64,000 nt of DNA. It comes from Methanolobus zinderi (GTDB lineage Archaea > Halobacteriota > Methanosarcinia > Methanosarcinales > Methanosarcinaceae). This document shows, one piece after another, positions 1 through 9,875 of the stretch. The notes beneath the pieces are model-generated. The model saw only the letters and a program-made list of their open reading frames with translations. It did not search any database and had not been told where the DNA came from. The position numbers were made by a program, and so were the translations under genes. Each line of letters begins with the position of its first letter. The stretch's first letter is position 1. Location of the stretch: positions 2,533,332-2,597,331 of the forward strand of contig NZ_CP058215.1 in the NCBI RefSeq assembly GCF_013388255.1, read 5' to 3'.

Positions 1-123
1 ATATACAGAAGTAACAGTTATTCCTGCAAGCAGGATAGTGAGGAGCAGCATGAGTATGACACCGATTACAGGCGATATGCCACTATCAGCAAATACGAAA
101 ATAGGAGAGAATCTTTTTTGCAT
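1..123 (-). CDS. Archaeal type IV pilin, N-terminal part (partial)
   Basis: Only the first 41 codons lie in the window; the gene runs off the left edge. The start ATG is at 121-123 on the minus strand. The N-terminus is a short charged leader followed by SGISPVIGVILM and a hydrophobic stretch (about residues 18-38), the signature of archaeal type IV pilin precursors (Pilin_N family) cut by prepilin peptidase just before the hydrophobic helix. The mature protein would assemble into an adhesion pilus or pseudopilus through that helix. The body of the protein is not visible, so the subtype is unknown. Its promoter must lie in 124-330, shared with the divergent ferredoxin gene. Confidence 0.75.
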   Translation of the reverse strand, partial: MQKRFSPIFVFADSGISPVIGVILMLLLTILLAGITVTSVY

Positions 124-399
124 AGTATGCAGTTAATACGGAACTACATAAATTTTGCTTAATTAAAATAATATATTTTTCTATTGAACAAATCTATTCA
201 GAACAAAGAAAGGACTATGTGCAGAACAAAAAACCGGACCTTCAGAGAAATAGAGAAAACATGGAGATGTTATCTTTATTTAGACAGACAACGATAACTT
301 TTTATTTCACTTATGTAATGATAGAGTGTAGTTCATTACTAATATAGTGGATATTAATATAATACGCCACATCAGTCAAACAATAAGGAGAAAAGTAAA

Positions 400-576
400 A
401 TGGTAGCAATTATTACTGTCAGCGAATGTGTCGGTTGCGGAACATGCGTAGATGAATGCCCGGCAGAGGCAATCGCTATGAACGGCGACAACATTGCAGT
501 AGTAGACGCAGGTGAGTGTCTGGACTGCGGTGCATGTGTCGATGTGTGCCCGACAGACGCAATAGCCATGGAATAA
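400..576 (+). CDS. 2[4Fe-4S] ferredoxin, 58 aa
   Basis: This small electron carrier has two cluster-binding motifs, [12 protein letters not shown] (Cys 10, 13, 16, 20) and [12 protein letters not shown] (Cys 40, 43, 46, 50), arranged as the pseudo-twofold repeat of clostridial-type ferredoxins. All eight ligands are present and there is no extra domain. In methanogens such proteins shuttle electrons to CO dehydrogenase, Ech or Rnf, and heterodisulfide reductase; which one applies here cannot be told. The start is set by AAGGAG at 385-390, ten bases before the ATG. TATA-like sequences lie at about 336-345 and 352-362. A GAATAA/TTATTC hairpin at 571-591 followed by T-rich sequence to 630 may end the transcript before asd. 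Confidence 0.93.
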   Translation: MVAIITVSECVGCGTCVDECPAEAIAMNGDNIAVVDAGECLDCGACVDVCPTDAIAME

Positions 577-641
577 CCCATTGGTTTATTCCGGGGCGTT
601 CTATTTTTAAATTCTTTTTTCTTATTTTTCGAGGAAGATCT

Positions 642-1673
642 ATGTCAGAATCAATCAAAGCAGGTGTCTTGGGTGCTACCGGTGCGGTAGGACAGAGATT
701 CATACAGGCACTGGAGAATCACCCCTGGTTCGAAGTCACATCCCTTGCAGCATCTGAAAGAAGTGCAGGGAAAACATACGGAAAAGCAGCTAACTGGAGA
801 CTCGAGAGCAACATCCCCGACAATGTAAGGGATATGGAAGTTGTCCCGGTTGATCCCAAAAAGGTGGATGCGGATGTTGTATTCTCAGCACTTCCATCAG
901 ACTATGCTAAAACCGTAGAGGCTGAGTTTGCCAAAGAAGGATTTGCAGTTGCAAGTAATGCATCCGCATTCAGAACGGCAGAAGATGTACCGCTCGTGGT
1001 CCCCGAGGTCAATGCAGATCATCTGGGACTCATAGATGTACAGCAGGACAATCGTGGATGGGACGGTTACATAGTAACAAACCCCAACTGTTCTACCATT
1101 ATCATGGTCCCGACACTCAAACCACTCATGCAGTTCGGCCTTGAAGCAGTCCAGGTGGCCACTATGCAGGCAGTCTCCGGTGCAGGTTACAATGGTGTCT
1201 CTTCAATGGCAATACTTGATAATATCGTCCCTTACATCGGCGGTGAAGAGGAGAAGATGGAAACAGAACCACTGAAACTTCTCGGTGAGTTCGATGGTTC
1301 AGAGATCACCTTTGCAGACATAGACATCAGTGCATCCTGTAACAGGGTTCCGGTAATGGATGGTCATACCGAATCGATCTGGGCAAAAATGGCAGATAAG
1401 CCAAGCCCTGAACAGGTTAAAGAGGCATTCCTCAACTTCAAGCCGGACCTTGGAGACCTCCCGACTGAGCCCGAAGAGGTAATCATAGTCAGGGAAGAGG
1501 CAGACAGACCACAGCCCCGCCTTGACAGGAACATGGGCAATGGTATGAGTGTATCTGTCGGAAGGATCAGAGAAGGTATCCGTTATACCGCAATGGGACA
1601 CAACACCATCCGCGGTGCAGCAGGCGCAAGTGTTCTTAACGCCGAGCTTCTCCACAAGATGGGCAAACTCTGA
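642..1673 (+). CDS. asd: Aspartate-semialdehyde dehydrogenase
   Basis: It reduces aspartyl phosphate to aspartate semialdehyde with NADPH, the branch point to lysine, threonine, methionine and isoleucine (and, in many methanogens, to aromatic amino acids via aspartate semialdehyde). At 343 aa it has family length. The N-terminal Rossmann motif is [13 protein letters not shown] (residues 8-20), and the active-site Cys is C150 in TNPNCSTI. The start at 642 follows GAGGAAG. An upstream in-frame extension exists but reads through the ferredoxin terminator region and lacks family similarity. It is the short archaeal/fungal-type Asd judging by the SGAGYNGV segment. Confidence 0.95.
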   Translation: MSESIKAGVLGATGAVGQRFIQALENHPWFEVTSLAASERSAGKTYGKAANWRLESNIPDNVRDMEVVPVDPKKVDADVVFSALPSDYAKTVEAEFAKEGFAVASNASAFRTAEDVPLVVPEVNADHLGLIDVQQDNRGWDGYIVTNPNCSTIIMVPTLKPLMQFGLEAVQVATMQAVSGAGYNGVSSMAILDNIVPYIGGEEEKMETEPLKLLGEFDGSEITFADIDISASCNRVPVMDGHTESIWAKMADKPSPEQVKEAFLNFKPDLGDLPTEPEEVIIVREEADRPQPRLDRNMGNGMSVSVGRIREGIRYTAMGHNTIRGAAGASVLNAELLHKMGKL

Positions 1674-1685
1674 TAAGGTGATATA

Positions 1686-2420
1686 TTGAAAAACGGCAGT
1701 ACACTGAAACTGGCAACAATCACTTTGCTCTTACTCACATGTACTGCCACTTTTGCAAGCGCTTCCATGTTCGAACTTGAGATCATCCCCCTCTCAAAGA
1801 TCATGGAAGATCCCACTGTTTATGACAGCACGATGGCATATCGTAAGATAAGTGTCATCGGCAATCTTTCCGAAATCGGGAAACAATCCGCTGTGCTCAC
1901 GGAAGATGATTATTCTCTGAAGATAGATACGACAAAATCAGAGTTGTTCGACGGTTTTGAGGGCGGTGAACAGGCCATGATCACAGGCGAGTTCATGCAT
2001 GATCCCATAGAAGATGATATCATGTATCCCAGCTATGTTCTGCACTATCCGATACAGGACATGGGAGAAGTCAATATTTCCAGCATCAACTCCGATCCTT
2101 CATACTATAACGGAAAGTATGTCACAGTAACCGGGGAACTTAGCAGTATAGACTCCTCAATGAGCCGTTATACATTAGTGCTTATGGATAACTCCACCGA
2201 AGACCACATCAAAATATATTTTTACGGATCAACCGATCAGGAAATCGGGGATGTGGCCAGATTGTCAGGGCTGTATAACGGAGGAATACTTCACAGCGAG
2301 AAAATGGGATCTGACATTGATCCTTTAGACATATCAACCATAATCCCGGGTTTCAGTTCACTAGCCGGCCTGATAGCCCTTGGAGCCGTGGCGATACTTT
2401 TAAGCCAAAGACAGCGTTAA
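1686..2420 (+). CDS. Secreted OB-fold-like protein with PGF-CTERM-like tail
   Basis: This 244-aa protein was not recognised by name. Residues 1-26 form a signal peptide (hydrophobic core LATITLLLL, then small residues). The central part has two similar beta-rich halves, each with a phrase of the type ISVIGNLSEI / VTVTGELSSI, suggesting duplicated OB-like domains. The C-terminus is IIPGFSSLAGLIALG..., a PGF tripeptide (about 221-223), a hydrophobic segment and a basic end (QRQR). That is the layout of PGF-CTERM signals processed by archaeosortase ArtA and lipid-anchored. The start is a TTG at 1686 preceded by AAGGTGAT (1676-1683). It follows asd by 12 bases and precedes pyrH by 12, so it is probably cotranscribed. 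Confidence 0.6.
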   Translation: MKNGSTLKLATITLLLLTCTATFASASMFELEIIPLSKIMEDPTVYDSTMAYRKISVIGNLSEIGKQSAVLTEDDYSLKIDTTKSELFDGFEGGEQAMITGEFMHDPIEDDIMYPSYVLHYPIQDMGEVNISSINSDPSYYNGKYVTVTGELSSIDSSMSRYTLVLMDNSTEDHIKIYFYGSTDQEIGDVARLSGLYNGGILHSEKMGSDIDPLDISTIIPGFSSLAGLIALGAVAILLSQRQR

Positions 2421-2432
2421 GCAGTGATTATT

Positions 2433-3137
2433 ATGTTAATTATTTTATCAGTAGGCGGATCAATTCTGGCAAAGGAACTGAAGCCTGAAAGTTTTCTGGC
2501 ATATGCCGATGCACTCAGGGAAATCTCAAAAGAGCACGATATAATAGTTGTAACAGGCGGCGGTGTTGCTGCAAGGGATTACATAAATGTCGCACGCAGC
2601 ACAGGTTCGAATGAGGTCGAATGCGACTACATTGGTATAGACATCACCAGACTGAATGCAAAACTGCTGATATCGGCACTCGGTGATGATGCATATCCAA
2701 GACCACCTCTTGACTATGTAGAGGCAAGAGATGCTTTTACATCCGGTAAAATTATCGTTATGGGAGGAGTTATCCCGGGCCAGACAACGGATGCGGTTGC
2801 AGCCATACTCGCAGAGTACATGAGTGCTGACATGCTTGTAATCGCAACTGCAGTGGATGGTGTTTATACCGCAGACCCGAGAGAGCACCCCGATGCAAAG
2901 AAATACGATACCATGACATGCAAAGAGCTTGTCAACACTGTAATAGCCACCGAGATGAAAGCAGGTTCCAAATCACCTGTGGACCCACTGGCTGCAAAGA
3001 TCATCGAGCGCTGCAATCTTGAAACAATAGTAATGGATGGCACCAATGCCAGCAACGTCCGGCAGGTCATCATGCAGGAAAGTCTGAAAACAGAACCTCT
3101 GAGCAAGGTTCACCTGGGAACCCGCATCAAAGGTTGA
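2433..3137 (+). CDS. pyrH: Uridylate kinase (UMP kinase), archaeal type
   Basis: It phosphorylates UMP to UDP using ATP in pyrimidine nucleotide synthesis and belongs to the amino-acid kinase fold, not the adenylate-kinase fold. Visible hallmarks are the N-terminal LILSVGGSILAKE, the GGGVAARDYI loop and VDGVYTADPREHPDAKKYD, the nucleotide-binding segment shared with archaeal UMP kinases. The protein is 234 aa, typical of archaea. I chose ATG 2433 because it gives the conserved start MLIILSVGGS; GTGAT at 2424-2428 then serves as the ribosome site. The alternative GTG at 2424 would add three residues. Confidence 0.92.
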   Translation: MLIILSVGGSILAKELKPESFLAYADALREISKEHDIIVVTGGGVAARDYINVARSTGSNEVECDYIGIDITRLNAKLLISALGDDAYPRPPLDYVEARDAFTSGKIIVMGGVIPGQTTDAVAAILAEYMSADMLVIATAVDGVYTADPREHPDAKKYDTMTCKELVNTVIATEMKAGSKSPVDPLAAKIIERCNLETIVMDGTNASNVRQVIMQESLKTEPLSKVHLGTRIKG

Positions 3138-3178
3138 AGTTTACTGCATGGCGTGAAAACTTAGATCAATTTTTTGTT

Positions 3179-3475
3179 TTAATTGTAGGCGACCAGGTAA
3201 TCCACTTTGTCATCCCTGGAGCTTACGTCCTTTAGTTTTGCTCTGGACTGCTTCAGAGCCTGGATGGTCTGCTCGAACTTCTCGATCTGGAGCTTTGCCT
3301 GCTGAACTTTCTCATTCTCCTCTTCAAGCTTTTCCAGCAGAGCATTGCGCTGCTCTTCAGGGATATCCGCGTTATCTATCTGTTTCTGGTAGTGTGATGA
3401 TAATTTCACATACTTGCGGAACATCTCGTTCATAGTGTTGAGGTCTTTTTCGAGGTCTTCAATTGATCTGGCCAT
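3179..3475 (-). CDS. Small coiled-coil protein, 98 aa
   Basis: This is an unrecognised small cytoplasmic protein. Residues 5-90 are almost entirely heptad-like and highly charged (for example LEEENEKVQQAKLQIEKFEQ), predicting a long helical coiled coil interrupted near DNADIPEEQRN. It has no signal peptide or membrane segment. The pattern of two long helices around a turn is reminiscent of prefoldin-like proteins, but I see no beta-hairpin region, so that is only an analogy. The ATG at 3475 is chosen because GGAAGTG precedes it by a good distance; upstream in-frame residues have different character. It stands alone between pyrH (convergent) and the leu operon. Confidence 0.65.
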   Translation of the reverse strand: MARSIEDLEKDLNTMNEMFRKYVKLSSHYQKQIDNADIPEEQRNALLEKLEEENEKVQQAKLQIEKFEQTIQALKQSRAKLKDVSSRDDKVDYLVAYN

Positions 3476-3688
3476 ACAGCTAACACTTCCTTCCGGAACA
3501 AAAAGGACAGATATTTTCACCTTTATCTGGCCGTGAGTCCGGCTTTGTATAATCTTAACTAATGAAAACTTCACTCCTGGCTATATAACTATTTCTATAT
3601 TTTTGAATATAATCCTAATCATCATTATGAGATAAAAACAGAAACAGCATACGGATTATAGAAATAGAACCAGAAAGTAAAAACCAAG

Positions 3689-3722
3689 AAAAAAAAAAAC
3701 AGAAATGCATCCCTGAGGATGC
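3689..3722 (-). terminator. Hairpin plus T-tract behind leuB
   Basis: Read on the minus strand, a perfect 6-bp hairpin (GCATCC, loop, GGATGC; 3707-3722) begins 13 bases after the leuB stop. After seven bases it is followed by an uninterrupted run of about eleven T (3699-3689). This resembles an intrinsic terminator for the leuD-leuB transcript. Confidence 0.7.
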
Positions 3723-3735
3723 AAAAATAAAAGGA

Positions 3736-4863
3736 TTATTTGCCCAGGACTATCCTGGCAATATCGTCACCCACATCGGATGTACCTGCGGAGCCACCCA
3801 TATCGTAGGTCTGGACCTTTGCTTCACGGATATTGGTCTCGATCGCGGACACGATAGCATCTGCAGCTTCCTTTTCACCAAGCTGCTCGATCATCATGGC
3901 ACCTGCCCAGATGGTTGCTATGGGGTTGACCTTGTTCTGACCCTTGTACTTCGGAGCTGAACCGTGGATAGGCTCGAACATACTGGTTCCCTCAGGGTTG
4001 ATGTTTCCTCCCGGAGCCAGTCCGAGTCCGCCCTGCACCATTGCACCAAGATCGGTAATGATATCTCCGAACATGTTAGGGGTCACGACAACATCGAACC
4101 ACTCAGGATTCTTCACGAACCACATTGTGATAGCATCGACAAAGTTGAAGTCTGTCTTTACATCAGGATGCTTTTCTGCAACTGCATTGAACTCCTCTCT
4201 CCAGAATCCGTATATGTCTGAGAGGACATTTGCCTTGTCAACTGATGAAACATGTTTATTCCTATTTTCAGCAAGATCGAAAGAGTATTCCATTACTCTC
4301 TGTGTGCCTTCCTTTGAGATCATACCTATCTGGTATCCGATCTCCTCACTGTCAGTCTCGATGTCAAGACCGAACTTTGCATTGTAAAGTGACCTGTGAA
4401 CCTCAAGAAGGTCCTTACTTGTACCTGACTTTGCACGTCCGCCTATACCGATATAGAAGTCCTCTGTGTTCTCCCTGACGACAACAAAATCGATGTCCTC
4501 GGGAGTCTTATCCTTGAGTGGACACCATACGCCATCCAGAAGCTTGATCGGACGCAGGTTTACGTACTGGTCGAAATAGAACCTTGCAGCAAGCAGGATA
4601 CCTTTCTCCAGTACCCCCGGTGCGATCCTGTCATCTCCGATCGAACCAAGGTAAATAGCGGAATACTGTGAAAGTTCCTTCAGTGAATCTTCTGAAATAA
4701 GCTCACCTGTCTCAAGATAATGGTCAGCACCGTGTGGAAACTCCTCCCACTCTACGTCAAAACCGAATCTCTCACCTGCAGCATCGATGACCTTGCGACC
4801 TTCTGCAATGATCTCTGGTCCGATACCGTCTCCGGGTATTACGGGTACTTTATACTGGGTCAT
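3736..4863 (-). CDS. leuB: 3-isopropylmalate dehydrogenase (or homoisocitrate dehydrogenase)
   Basis: This NAD-dependent beta-decarboxylating dehydrogenase oxidises 3-isopropylmalate in leucine synthesis. The sequence has [13 protein letters not shown] at the N-terminus, the [10 protein letters not shown] arginine segment, [25 protein letters not shown] for Mg-isocitrate-type binding, and [11 protein letters not shown]. At 375 aa it is slightly longer than bacterial LeuB. Methanogens also use a close paralogue (AksF) in coenzyme B synthesis, and the two are hard to separate by eye. Its partner 45 bases upstream is an isopropylmalate-isomerase-like small subunit, which favours leucine. A ribosome site, AGGAGAA, precedes the ATG. 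Confidence 0.85.
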   Translation of the reverse strand: MTQYKVPVIPGDGIGPEIIAEGRKVIDAAGERFGFDVEWEEFPHGADHYLETGELISEDSLKELSQYSAIYLGSIGDDRIAPGVLEKGILLAARFYFDQYVNLRPIKLLDGVWCPLKDKTPEDIDFVVVRENTEDFYIGIGGRAKSGTSKDLLEVHRSLYNAKFGLDIETDSEEIGYQIGMISKEGTQRVMEYSFDLAENRNKHVSSVDKANVLSDIYGFWREEFNAVAEKHPDVKTDFNFVDAITMWFVKNPEWFDVVVTPNMFGDIITDLGAMVQGGLGLAPGGNINPEGTSMFEPIHGSAPKYKGQNKVNPIATIWAGAMMIEQLGEKEAADAIVSAIETNIREAKVQTYDMGGSAGTSDVGDDIARIVLGK

Positions 4864-4908
4864 GTTATTCTCCTGTTATAGTGATATTTATCAAGTGTGA
4901 AGCAGATT

Positions 4909-5388
4909 TCAGATAATTCTGCGGGTATACTCTATGAGACCGCCGGCATCCATGATACCCCTGACGAACTCAGGCAGAGGTGTTGCCTGGTATTTCTCAT
5001 CTTTTGTCAGGTTCGTGATAACACCTGTTGCAAAATCAACCTCAAGCTCATCGCCATCGGATATCTTATCGGTATCGGGGCATTCGAGAAGTGCCACGCC
5101 AATGTTGATGGAGTTCCTGAAGAAGATACGTGCAAAGGATTTTGCAATCACACAGCTTATCTTTGTGCCTTTAAGTGCGATCGGAGCATGCTCCCTTGAG
5201 GAACCGCAACCGAAATTATTACCTGCGACAATTATGTCGCCTTCTTCTACCTGCTTGGCGAACTCCGGTCTGACACCTTCAAAAGCGTGTTCAGCAAGTT
5301 CTTCAGGCGTGTTGAGAATAAGGTACCTGCCAGGGATAACAGCATCCGTATCTACGTCATCTCCGAATTTCCAGACTCTTCCTTTCAT
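4909..5388 (-). CDS. leuD: 3-isopropylmalate dehydratase small subunit
   Basis: This swivelling small subunit (159 aa) of an aconitase-family hydro-lyase interconverts 2- and 3-isopropylmalate together with LeuC, which is not in the window. Family motifs are [33 protein letters not shown] and [14 protein letters not shown]. The substrate-specificity loop reads YLIL, nonpolar like isopropylmalate isomerases. Methanogen homoaconitase has YLRT at this place (recalled from the MJ1271 work), so I favour leucine over coenzyme B synthesis. The start at 5388 is preceded by GGTG; a TTG six codons earlier is less convincing. It is the first gene of the leuD-leuB operon and divergent from an Lrp-type regulator. 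Confidence 0.88.
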   Translation of the reverse strand: MKGRVWKFGDDVDTDAVIPGRYLILNTPEELAEHAFEGVRPEFAKQVEEGDIIVAGNNFGCGSSREHAPIALKGTKISCVIAKSFARIFFRNSINIGVALLECPDTDKISDGDELEVDFATGVITNLTKDEKYQATPLPEFVRGIMDAGGLIEYTRRII

Positions 5389-5453
5389 ATTAACACCGGA
5401 TATCAATTATTTGGATTATCGATTAAGTTGAATACCATAGATACAATCATCCT

Positions 5454-5481
5454 AAATAATACTACTGGAAATAATACTACT
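5454..5481. promoter_or_regulatory. Tandem 13-bp repeat between leuD and lrp-type gene
   Basis: AAATAATACTACT occurs twice in perfect form (5454-5466 and 5469-5481), spaced by two bases, giving a 15-base period. It lies in the 170-base divergent promoter region, where an Lrp/AsnC protein would be expected to bind. A role as operator is inference. Confidence 0.4.
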
Positions 5482-5560
5482 CTGCGATTTACAATAGCAA
5501 CTACTTTGTATAAACCACCAGAAAAATCTTAATAGCTTCGACGGTCTTTAATTTATATCA

Positions 5561-6004
5561 ATGGTAAGCAAAAAAGATATTCTGATCCTCTCTATACTGC
5601 AGGAAGGAGCGCGCACTCCGGTTTCTGAAATAGCAAAGCAGGTAGGCCTCAGTGAGAACGGTGTCAGGTACCGGCTTGATAAGCTGGAAGAAGAGGGCTA
5701 TATCAAGAACTATGTGGTCCTGCTCAACCCTAAAAAGTTCGGTAAGAATACATTTGCAATATTCAACCTTGAGATGGAACCAAAAAAAATGAAGGCAGGT
5801 ATAAACAAACTGCTTTCAATGGAAGAGTTTACCAGGATATATCAGACCACAGGCCAGTATTCTATCAAAGCCTTCGGCCTTTTTGATGATGATGAGGATC
5901 TGACAAACTTTATCAATGAAAAACTCCTCACAGAGCTGCCTGTCCACAATTACAGCGTTGAGATAGTAACCAAAAATATCAAGGATACCATCTACAACGT
6001 GTAA
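5561..6004 (+). CDS. Lrp/AsnC-family transcriptional regulator
   Basis: The 147-aa protein has an N-terminal winged helix (residues 4-52; recognition region VSEIAKQVGLSENGVRYRLD) and a C-terminal RAM/ActD-like ligand-binding ferredoxin fold (about 66-145, with YQTTGQYSIKAFGLF as the turn region). Such regulators sense amino acids and assemble as dimers to octamers on DNA. It is divergent from leuD-leuB, so control of branched-chain amino-acid synthesis is plausible but unproven. No Shine-Dalgarno is seen close to the ATG; TTTGTATAAA at about 5505-5514 could serve as its TATA box. Confidence 0.9.
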   Translation: MVSKKDILILSILQEGARTPVSEIAKQVGLSENGVRYRLDKLEEEGYIKNYVVLLNPKKFGKNTFAIFNLEMEPKKMKAGINKLLSMEEFTRIYQTTGQYSIKAFGLFDDDEDLTNFINEKLLTELPVHNYSVEIVTKNIKDTIYNV

Positions 6005-6037
6005 GTGATTTGTTCTTTCTGAACCGGCCAGCCTGAA

Positions 6038-6871
6038 TCAAAGGCTCTTGTACCAGATATTCATGCTTTCAAGCTTGCCGCCGATATTCGTATTCTTGAC
6101 AAGAGTTCCCGCATACCGGTAGGAATTCCTTGAAAACACTATATTCATACCAAAAGACCCTGCCCTGGCAATGGTATAAGCTGTGAGCACACCTCTCTCG
6201 GCCATCTCTTTTTCCATATAGCCCAGAAGGTACTGGGAATAACCCTTCCCACGACACTCCAGAAGTGTTGCAAAGTCAGTCATTTCCACATTATTATTCT
6301 CAATATCCATTTCAGATGACGCCAGAGCTACTATCCGGTCATCTTCCTTGATACAGAAGTAAACTACATTATCGGACATGGTCTTGAGCAGGTAGGATGG
6401 GTCGTGAATGGGGAAAGGATAGGTGGCAAAGACCTCGTTGTATATCTCTGCCATGCGCTCCACATCCTCCTCAGTACAGAGCGTGCAGGAGGCATCATTG
6501 TCAAGTCGGAAGGACTCATCTTTGCTGTCCTTTGAGAGAGCTGTCTCAAGTACTTCCTTATTGACCTTTGCATCCTCGTCGACCATCCGGGACCTTGTGA
6601 AGTATTTACACATGAAGCTGGCATCTTCCTTGCCATCGAAGAAACCTGGTACAAATGCTTCCTCCCTGTATCCGAAAGAGAGAAAATCCTCCTTCTGTGA
6701 GGAGGGGATTTTAGCAAATATCTTGGAATAATCATTCTTCTGTGCAATACTCTCCAGGTCTTCAAGGATGGAACCATGATCAGCTGGAGAGAGATGCATC
6801 AGGTAGATCCTGTCGTTGAAACTGCCGTGCTGTATCGCAGATTCACCTACAGTTTCCACTTTATCCTTCAC
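6038..6871 (-). CDS. ablB: Beta-lysine N6-acetyltransferase
   Basis: It acetylates L-beta-lysine with acetyl-CoA to the compatible solute N-epsilon-acetyl-beta-lysine, the second and last step after AblA. The 277-aa protein has an AblB-specific N-terminal half and a C-terminal GNAT domain with the acetyl-CoA loop [16 protein letters not shown] (motif A; R/Q-x-x-G-x-G). Its ATG lies inside the 3' end of ablA (11-base overlap), so the two are translationally coupled. In methanogens this pair is induced by high salt, which suggests a marine or saline habitat. Confidence 0.93.
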   Translation of the reverse strand: MKDKVETVGESAIQHGSFNDRIYLMHLSPADHGSILEDLESIAQKNDYSKIFAKIPSSQKEDFLSFGYREEAFVPGFFDGKEDASFMCKYFTRSRMVDEDAKVNKEVLETALSKDSKDESFRLDNDASCTLCTEEDVERMAEIYNEVFATYPFPIHDPSYLLKTMSDNVVYFCIKEDDRIVALASSEMDIENNNVEMTDFATLLECRGKGYSQYLLGYMEKEMAERGVLTAYTIARAGSFGMNIVFSRNSYRYAGTLVKNTNIGGKLESMNIWYKSL

Positions 6872-8177
6872 TGTCCCTTCTCTCCAGTCTTTCTGTTTCG
6901 CCGGGAACCAGACTTAAGGTTTCGTCGTGGTCCACAAGCAGTTTTGCAATACCCACTGACTTGTATTCCGATGCATCATCAAGTTTGAGCTGCAGACTGC
7001 AGTCATCACATTCACGGCTGCAGTATACTGGTTTATAGTCTTCAGGCTCTTTATAGGAGGTAATAACACCCTCGTAGTTCCTGAGAATCACCCTGTTCGT
7101 GGACCTTGATATCATATATGTCGGCAGTATTGGAATCTTTCCTCCGCCTTCCGGAGCATCTATTACATATGTAGGTATGGCAAAACCACTGGTATGACCT
7201 ACTAGGTGTTCCATGATCTCAATACCCTTTCCTACAGAGGTCCTGAAGTGTGTAAGACCCTCCGACAGGTCACACTGGTAAAGGTAATATGGTCTTACCC
7301 TGTTCTCTACAAGTTTGTGGAACAGCCTCTTCAGAATCCTGTAACAGTCATTGACTCCTGAGAGCAGTACTGTCTGGTTACCAAGGGGAATCCCGGCATC
7401 AGCAAGTTTTCGCAGAGCTTCCCTTGATGATTTGGTTACTTCACGCGGATGATTGAAATGGGTGTTTACCCATACAGGATGATGCTTTTTCAGTACATTC
7501 ACAAGTTCATCGGTTATACGGTACGGAAGTACTACCGGCATCCTCGAACCAATCCTTATGACCTCAACATGCGGGATTGCACGCAGTTCCGTAAGTATCC
7601 AGTCAAGATACTCGTCCGAGAGCATGAACGGGTCCCCGCCGGAAAGCAGTACATCCCTTACCTCAGGATGGTTGGCTATGTAGTCAAGTCCTTTCTGCAC
7701 TTCTTCCTTTCCGGGAACGGAATCCACATCACCGACCTTTCTCTTTCTGGTACAGTGTCTGCAGTACATGGAACAGACATTACTTATATGGAACAGCACT
7801 CTGTCGGGATACCTGTGTGTGATCCCGGGCACGGGGCTGTCAGAATCCTCTGAAAGAGGATCATGCATGTCGTCTTTCGATAATATCAGCTCACTTGGTG
7901 AAGGGAAGGCCTGCATGAATATCGGATCATTCTTCAGGTCATCGGCCTGAATAAGTGACAGATAATAGGGAGTTATGGAAAGCGGAAACTTTTCAAGTGT
8001 TTCTTCCAGGGATTTTCTCTCTTCCGGATCGAATTTGATATCCAGAAGTGTTTCAAAAGTATCAATATCATTTACACAATGCCTGATCTGCCATTTCCAG
8101 TCCTTCCAGTTGGAAATCGCAACTTCAGGGCTTATCTTCTCGGCAATGTTTTTTTGTCTAACTAAATGGGCTTTCAT
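6861..8177 (-). CDS. ablA: Lysine 2,3-aminomutase
   Basis: This radical-SAM, PLP-dependent enzyme converts L-alpha-lysine to L-beta-lysine. The cluster motif CSMYCRHC gives Cys 135, 139 and 142; [11 protein letters not shown] is the segment with the PLP-binding lysine; [13 protein letters not shown] is the family's substrate/SAM segment. The C-terminus has extra cysteines ([13 protein letters not shown]) consistent with the zinc site of this family. The length of 438 aa is normal. A TATA-like AAAATATATTTTT is at about 8200-8212 on the minus strand, about 25-30 bases before the start, and GTGAT precedes the ATG. Confidence 0.95.
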   Translation of the reverse strand: MKAHLVRQKNIAEKISPEVAISNWKDWKWQIRHCVNDIDTFETLLDIKFDPEERKSLEETLEKFPLSITPYYLSLIQADDLKNDPIFMQAFPSPSELILSKDDMHDPLSEDSDSPVPGITHRYPDRVLFHISNVCSMYCRHCTRKRKVGDVDSVPGKEEVQKGLDYIANHPEVRDVLLSGGDPFMLSDEYLDWILTELRAIPHVEVIRIGSRMPVVLPYRITDELVNVLKKHHPVWVNTHFNHPREVTKSSREALRKLADAGIPLGNQTVLLSGVNDCYRILKRLFHKLVENRVRPYYLYQCDLSEGLTHFRTSVGKGIEIMEHLVGHTSGFAIPTYVIDAPEGGGKIPILPTYMISRSTNRVILRNYEGVITSYKEPEDYKPVYCSRECDDCSLQLKLDDASEYKSVGIAKLLVDHDETLSLVPGETERLERRDSEG

Positions 8178-8425
8178 CGAATCACGATCGAAAAGTTGAA
8201 AAATATATTTTTAAGATTCAAATATTGTCACTATAGCATAATCCATGACCGCACTCAATAACAAAACGCTGCAAAATTGCAGTGGTCAAGGATATGTAGT
8301 CTGAATATTTTGTATTACGGACATACTAGTGAGATTAAGTGATATATACCTTATCCGAATATTCTTCAAAAATTACTATCTTTTTCTGCATAAAAAGAAG
8401 TAAAGTGTATAATAGCTAATATTCT
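8178..8425 (-). promoter_or_regulatory. ablA control region
   Basis: The 248-base gap between the HerA-like gene and ablA is AT-rich and contains no gene I can support. It holds the ablA TATA box (8200-8212). About 60 bases upstream is a 6-bp inverted repeat CTGCAA-AA-TTGCAG (8269-8282), enclosed by a wider imperfect pair TGACC (8246-8250) / GGTCA (8284-8288). The pair could be an operator for osmotic control or the terminator hairpin of the upstream gene. Confidence 0.4.
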
Positions 8426-9703
8426 TCAGGGACGATGCAAAAGCTGTTCATCGCCACCATGCCAGCTCATACGGGGCCTGATCCTGATGACATGCGTGCT
8501 TTCCGTGTTATCGTCCACTACAAGAGCAATTCCTCTTTCGGTACCCATTTTCTTTATGGAATCTCCGAAATTCTCACTCATATAAGTAGGTTTTACAGAC
8601 TCAAGTGCGAGAATATCGTCCTGAGAGGTTAGCCGGTGGCATATAACAACATCAGATTGAGAAAGTACATCCCTGTGCAGAGATGAAGGACGCTGTGTTG
8701 CCAGAACAAGTGAAAGACCCGGCTGGCGACCCTGTCTGAGCCATTCGTTCAGTAGCACATCTGATGAAAGTGTGTTCCCTTTTGCCGGAACGAACTGGTG
8801 AGCCTCGTCAATGAACATCCATACAATAGGGATTCCTTTTTCAGTAATCTCCTCACCCATAAGCATCCTTTCATGGGCCCGGCGGGATTCCAGTCTCCTG
8901 TGATAGATATCCCTTGCAAGAAAGCCTACAACCGCAGACCTGACCGAATCGTTTTTGATAGTGCTCACATCAATGACAGACAGGGTACCTCCTGCCACTA
9001 TATCGGAAATATCCATTCCGTTCCCGGCAAAAATACCCCATGACATGGCTGTCCTGAAATAGTTCTCCGCCGCACTTCTTGATACTATATCCGAGCGTTC
9101 GTCTTCAAGTATGTTATCCAGAATATCCTCAAAGGAAAAGTCTGACGAGCTTTCACGAAGTGCTTCAATGACCCTCACTATAAGAACACCCGTGGAAGAT
9201 ACCGGATCAAGTCCGAAAAGTTCGCACCACTGATAAGCATCGACCTGTGACAGGGGGATGGACATTGGTTTTACACTGATATTCCTTTTTCTGTACTCCT
9301 CTTCACTGCCGGCGGGAACATAGATTTCCGCGTTAAAGCCGGATGCTTCAAGATCCCAGTCAGAAAGGGAATCTGCCTGCACCACATTTTCCCTGGAAAA
9401 AGTCCAGAATATACCCATGGTATCAATAACAATGGATGCAAGATTCGTTTTAGCTTCATCGGGAAGCATCAGAAGCTCCTCTATAAGTACAGCCATGGTA
9501 TAGGACTTACCATAGCCCCTTTTACCACCGATAAGAACTGCATGCGGCCTCTGTACATCCAGTTTGACATCCGCACCGGAAGACCTGTCCAGTGCAAGAT
9601 ATCTTCCAAGATGGAGGAGAGCCTTATCCGATCTTCCGTCCCCTCCAAGAATATATTGTTTTTCCGACACGCCTGCACAAAATATCTCCGATGTATTTTC
9701 CAT
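8426..9703 (-). CDS. HerA/FtsK-superfamily ATPase (DUF87 type)
   Basis: The 425-aa P-loop ATPase has Walker A GGKRGYGKSYT (Lys 66), Walker B IVWMFIDEAHQF and the ATQRPSSL sensor motif typical of HerA-like ATPases. HerA proteins form hexameric rings that translocate DNA, usually with the nuclease NurA in end resection. No nurA, mre11 or rad50 neighbour is visible here, and the N-terminus is short (no long HAS-barrel), so it is probably a stand-alone DUF87-type ATPase of unknown role. AGGAT precedes the ATG at 9703. Confidence 0.85.
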   Translation of the reverse strand: MENTSEIFCAGVSEKQYILGGDGRSDKALLHLGRYLALDRSSGADVKLDVQRPHAVLIGGKRGYGKSYTMAVLIEELLMLPDEAKTNLASIVIDTMGIFWTFSRENVVQADSLSDWDLEASGFNAEIYVPAGSEEEYRKRNISVKPMSIPLSQVDAYQWCELFGLDPVSSTGVLIVRVIEALRESSSDFSFEDILDNILEDERSDIVSRSAAENYFRTAMSWGIFAGNGMDISDIVAGGTLSVIDVSTIKNDSVRSAVVGFLARDIYHRRLESRRAHERMLMGEEITEKGIPIVWMFIDEAHQFVPAKGNTLSSDVLLNEWLRQGRQPGLSLVLATQRPSSLHRDVLSQSDVVICHRLTSQDDILALESVKPTYMSENFGDSIKKMGTERGIALVVDDNTESTHVIRIRPRMSWHGGDEQLLHRP

Positions 9704-9875
9704 GTATCCTAAGAATTGTAAAGATTATAATAATTTTTCTTCTTGCATCAATAAATTATAAAACACGTTGAAAAAACAGACATAATACACGGGTAAATTC
9801 ACCATAAAAACATTTACAGCATACGTAAAAATCAGATACGGAATACTTATATAGAACTATATATATTACAGGTGC

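Noticed and set aside
5454-5481. Start of a CRISPR array
   Set aside because: Only two short AT-rich units with a two-base spacer, no further repeats and no cas genes.
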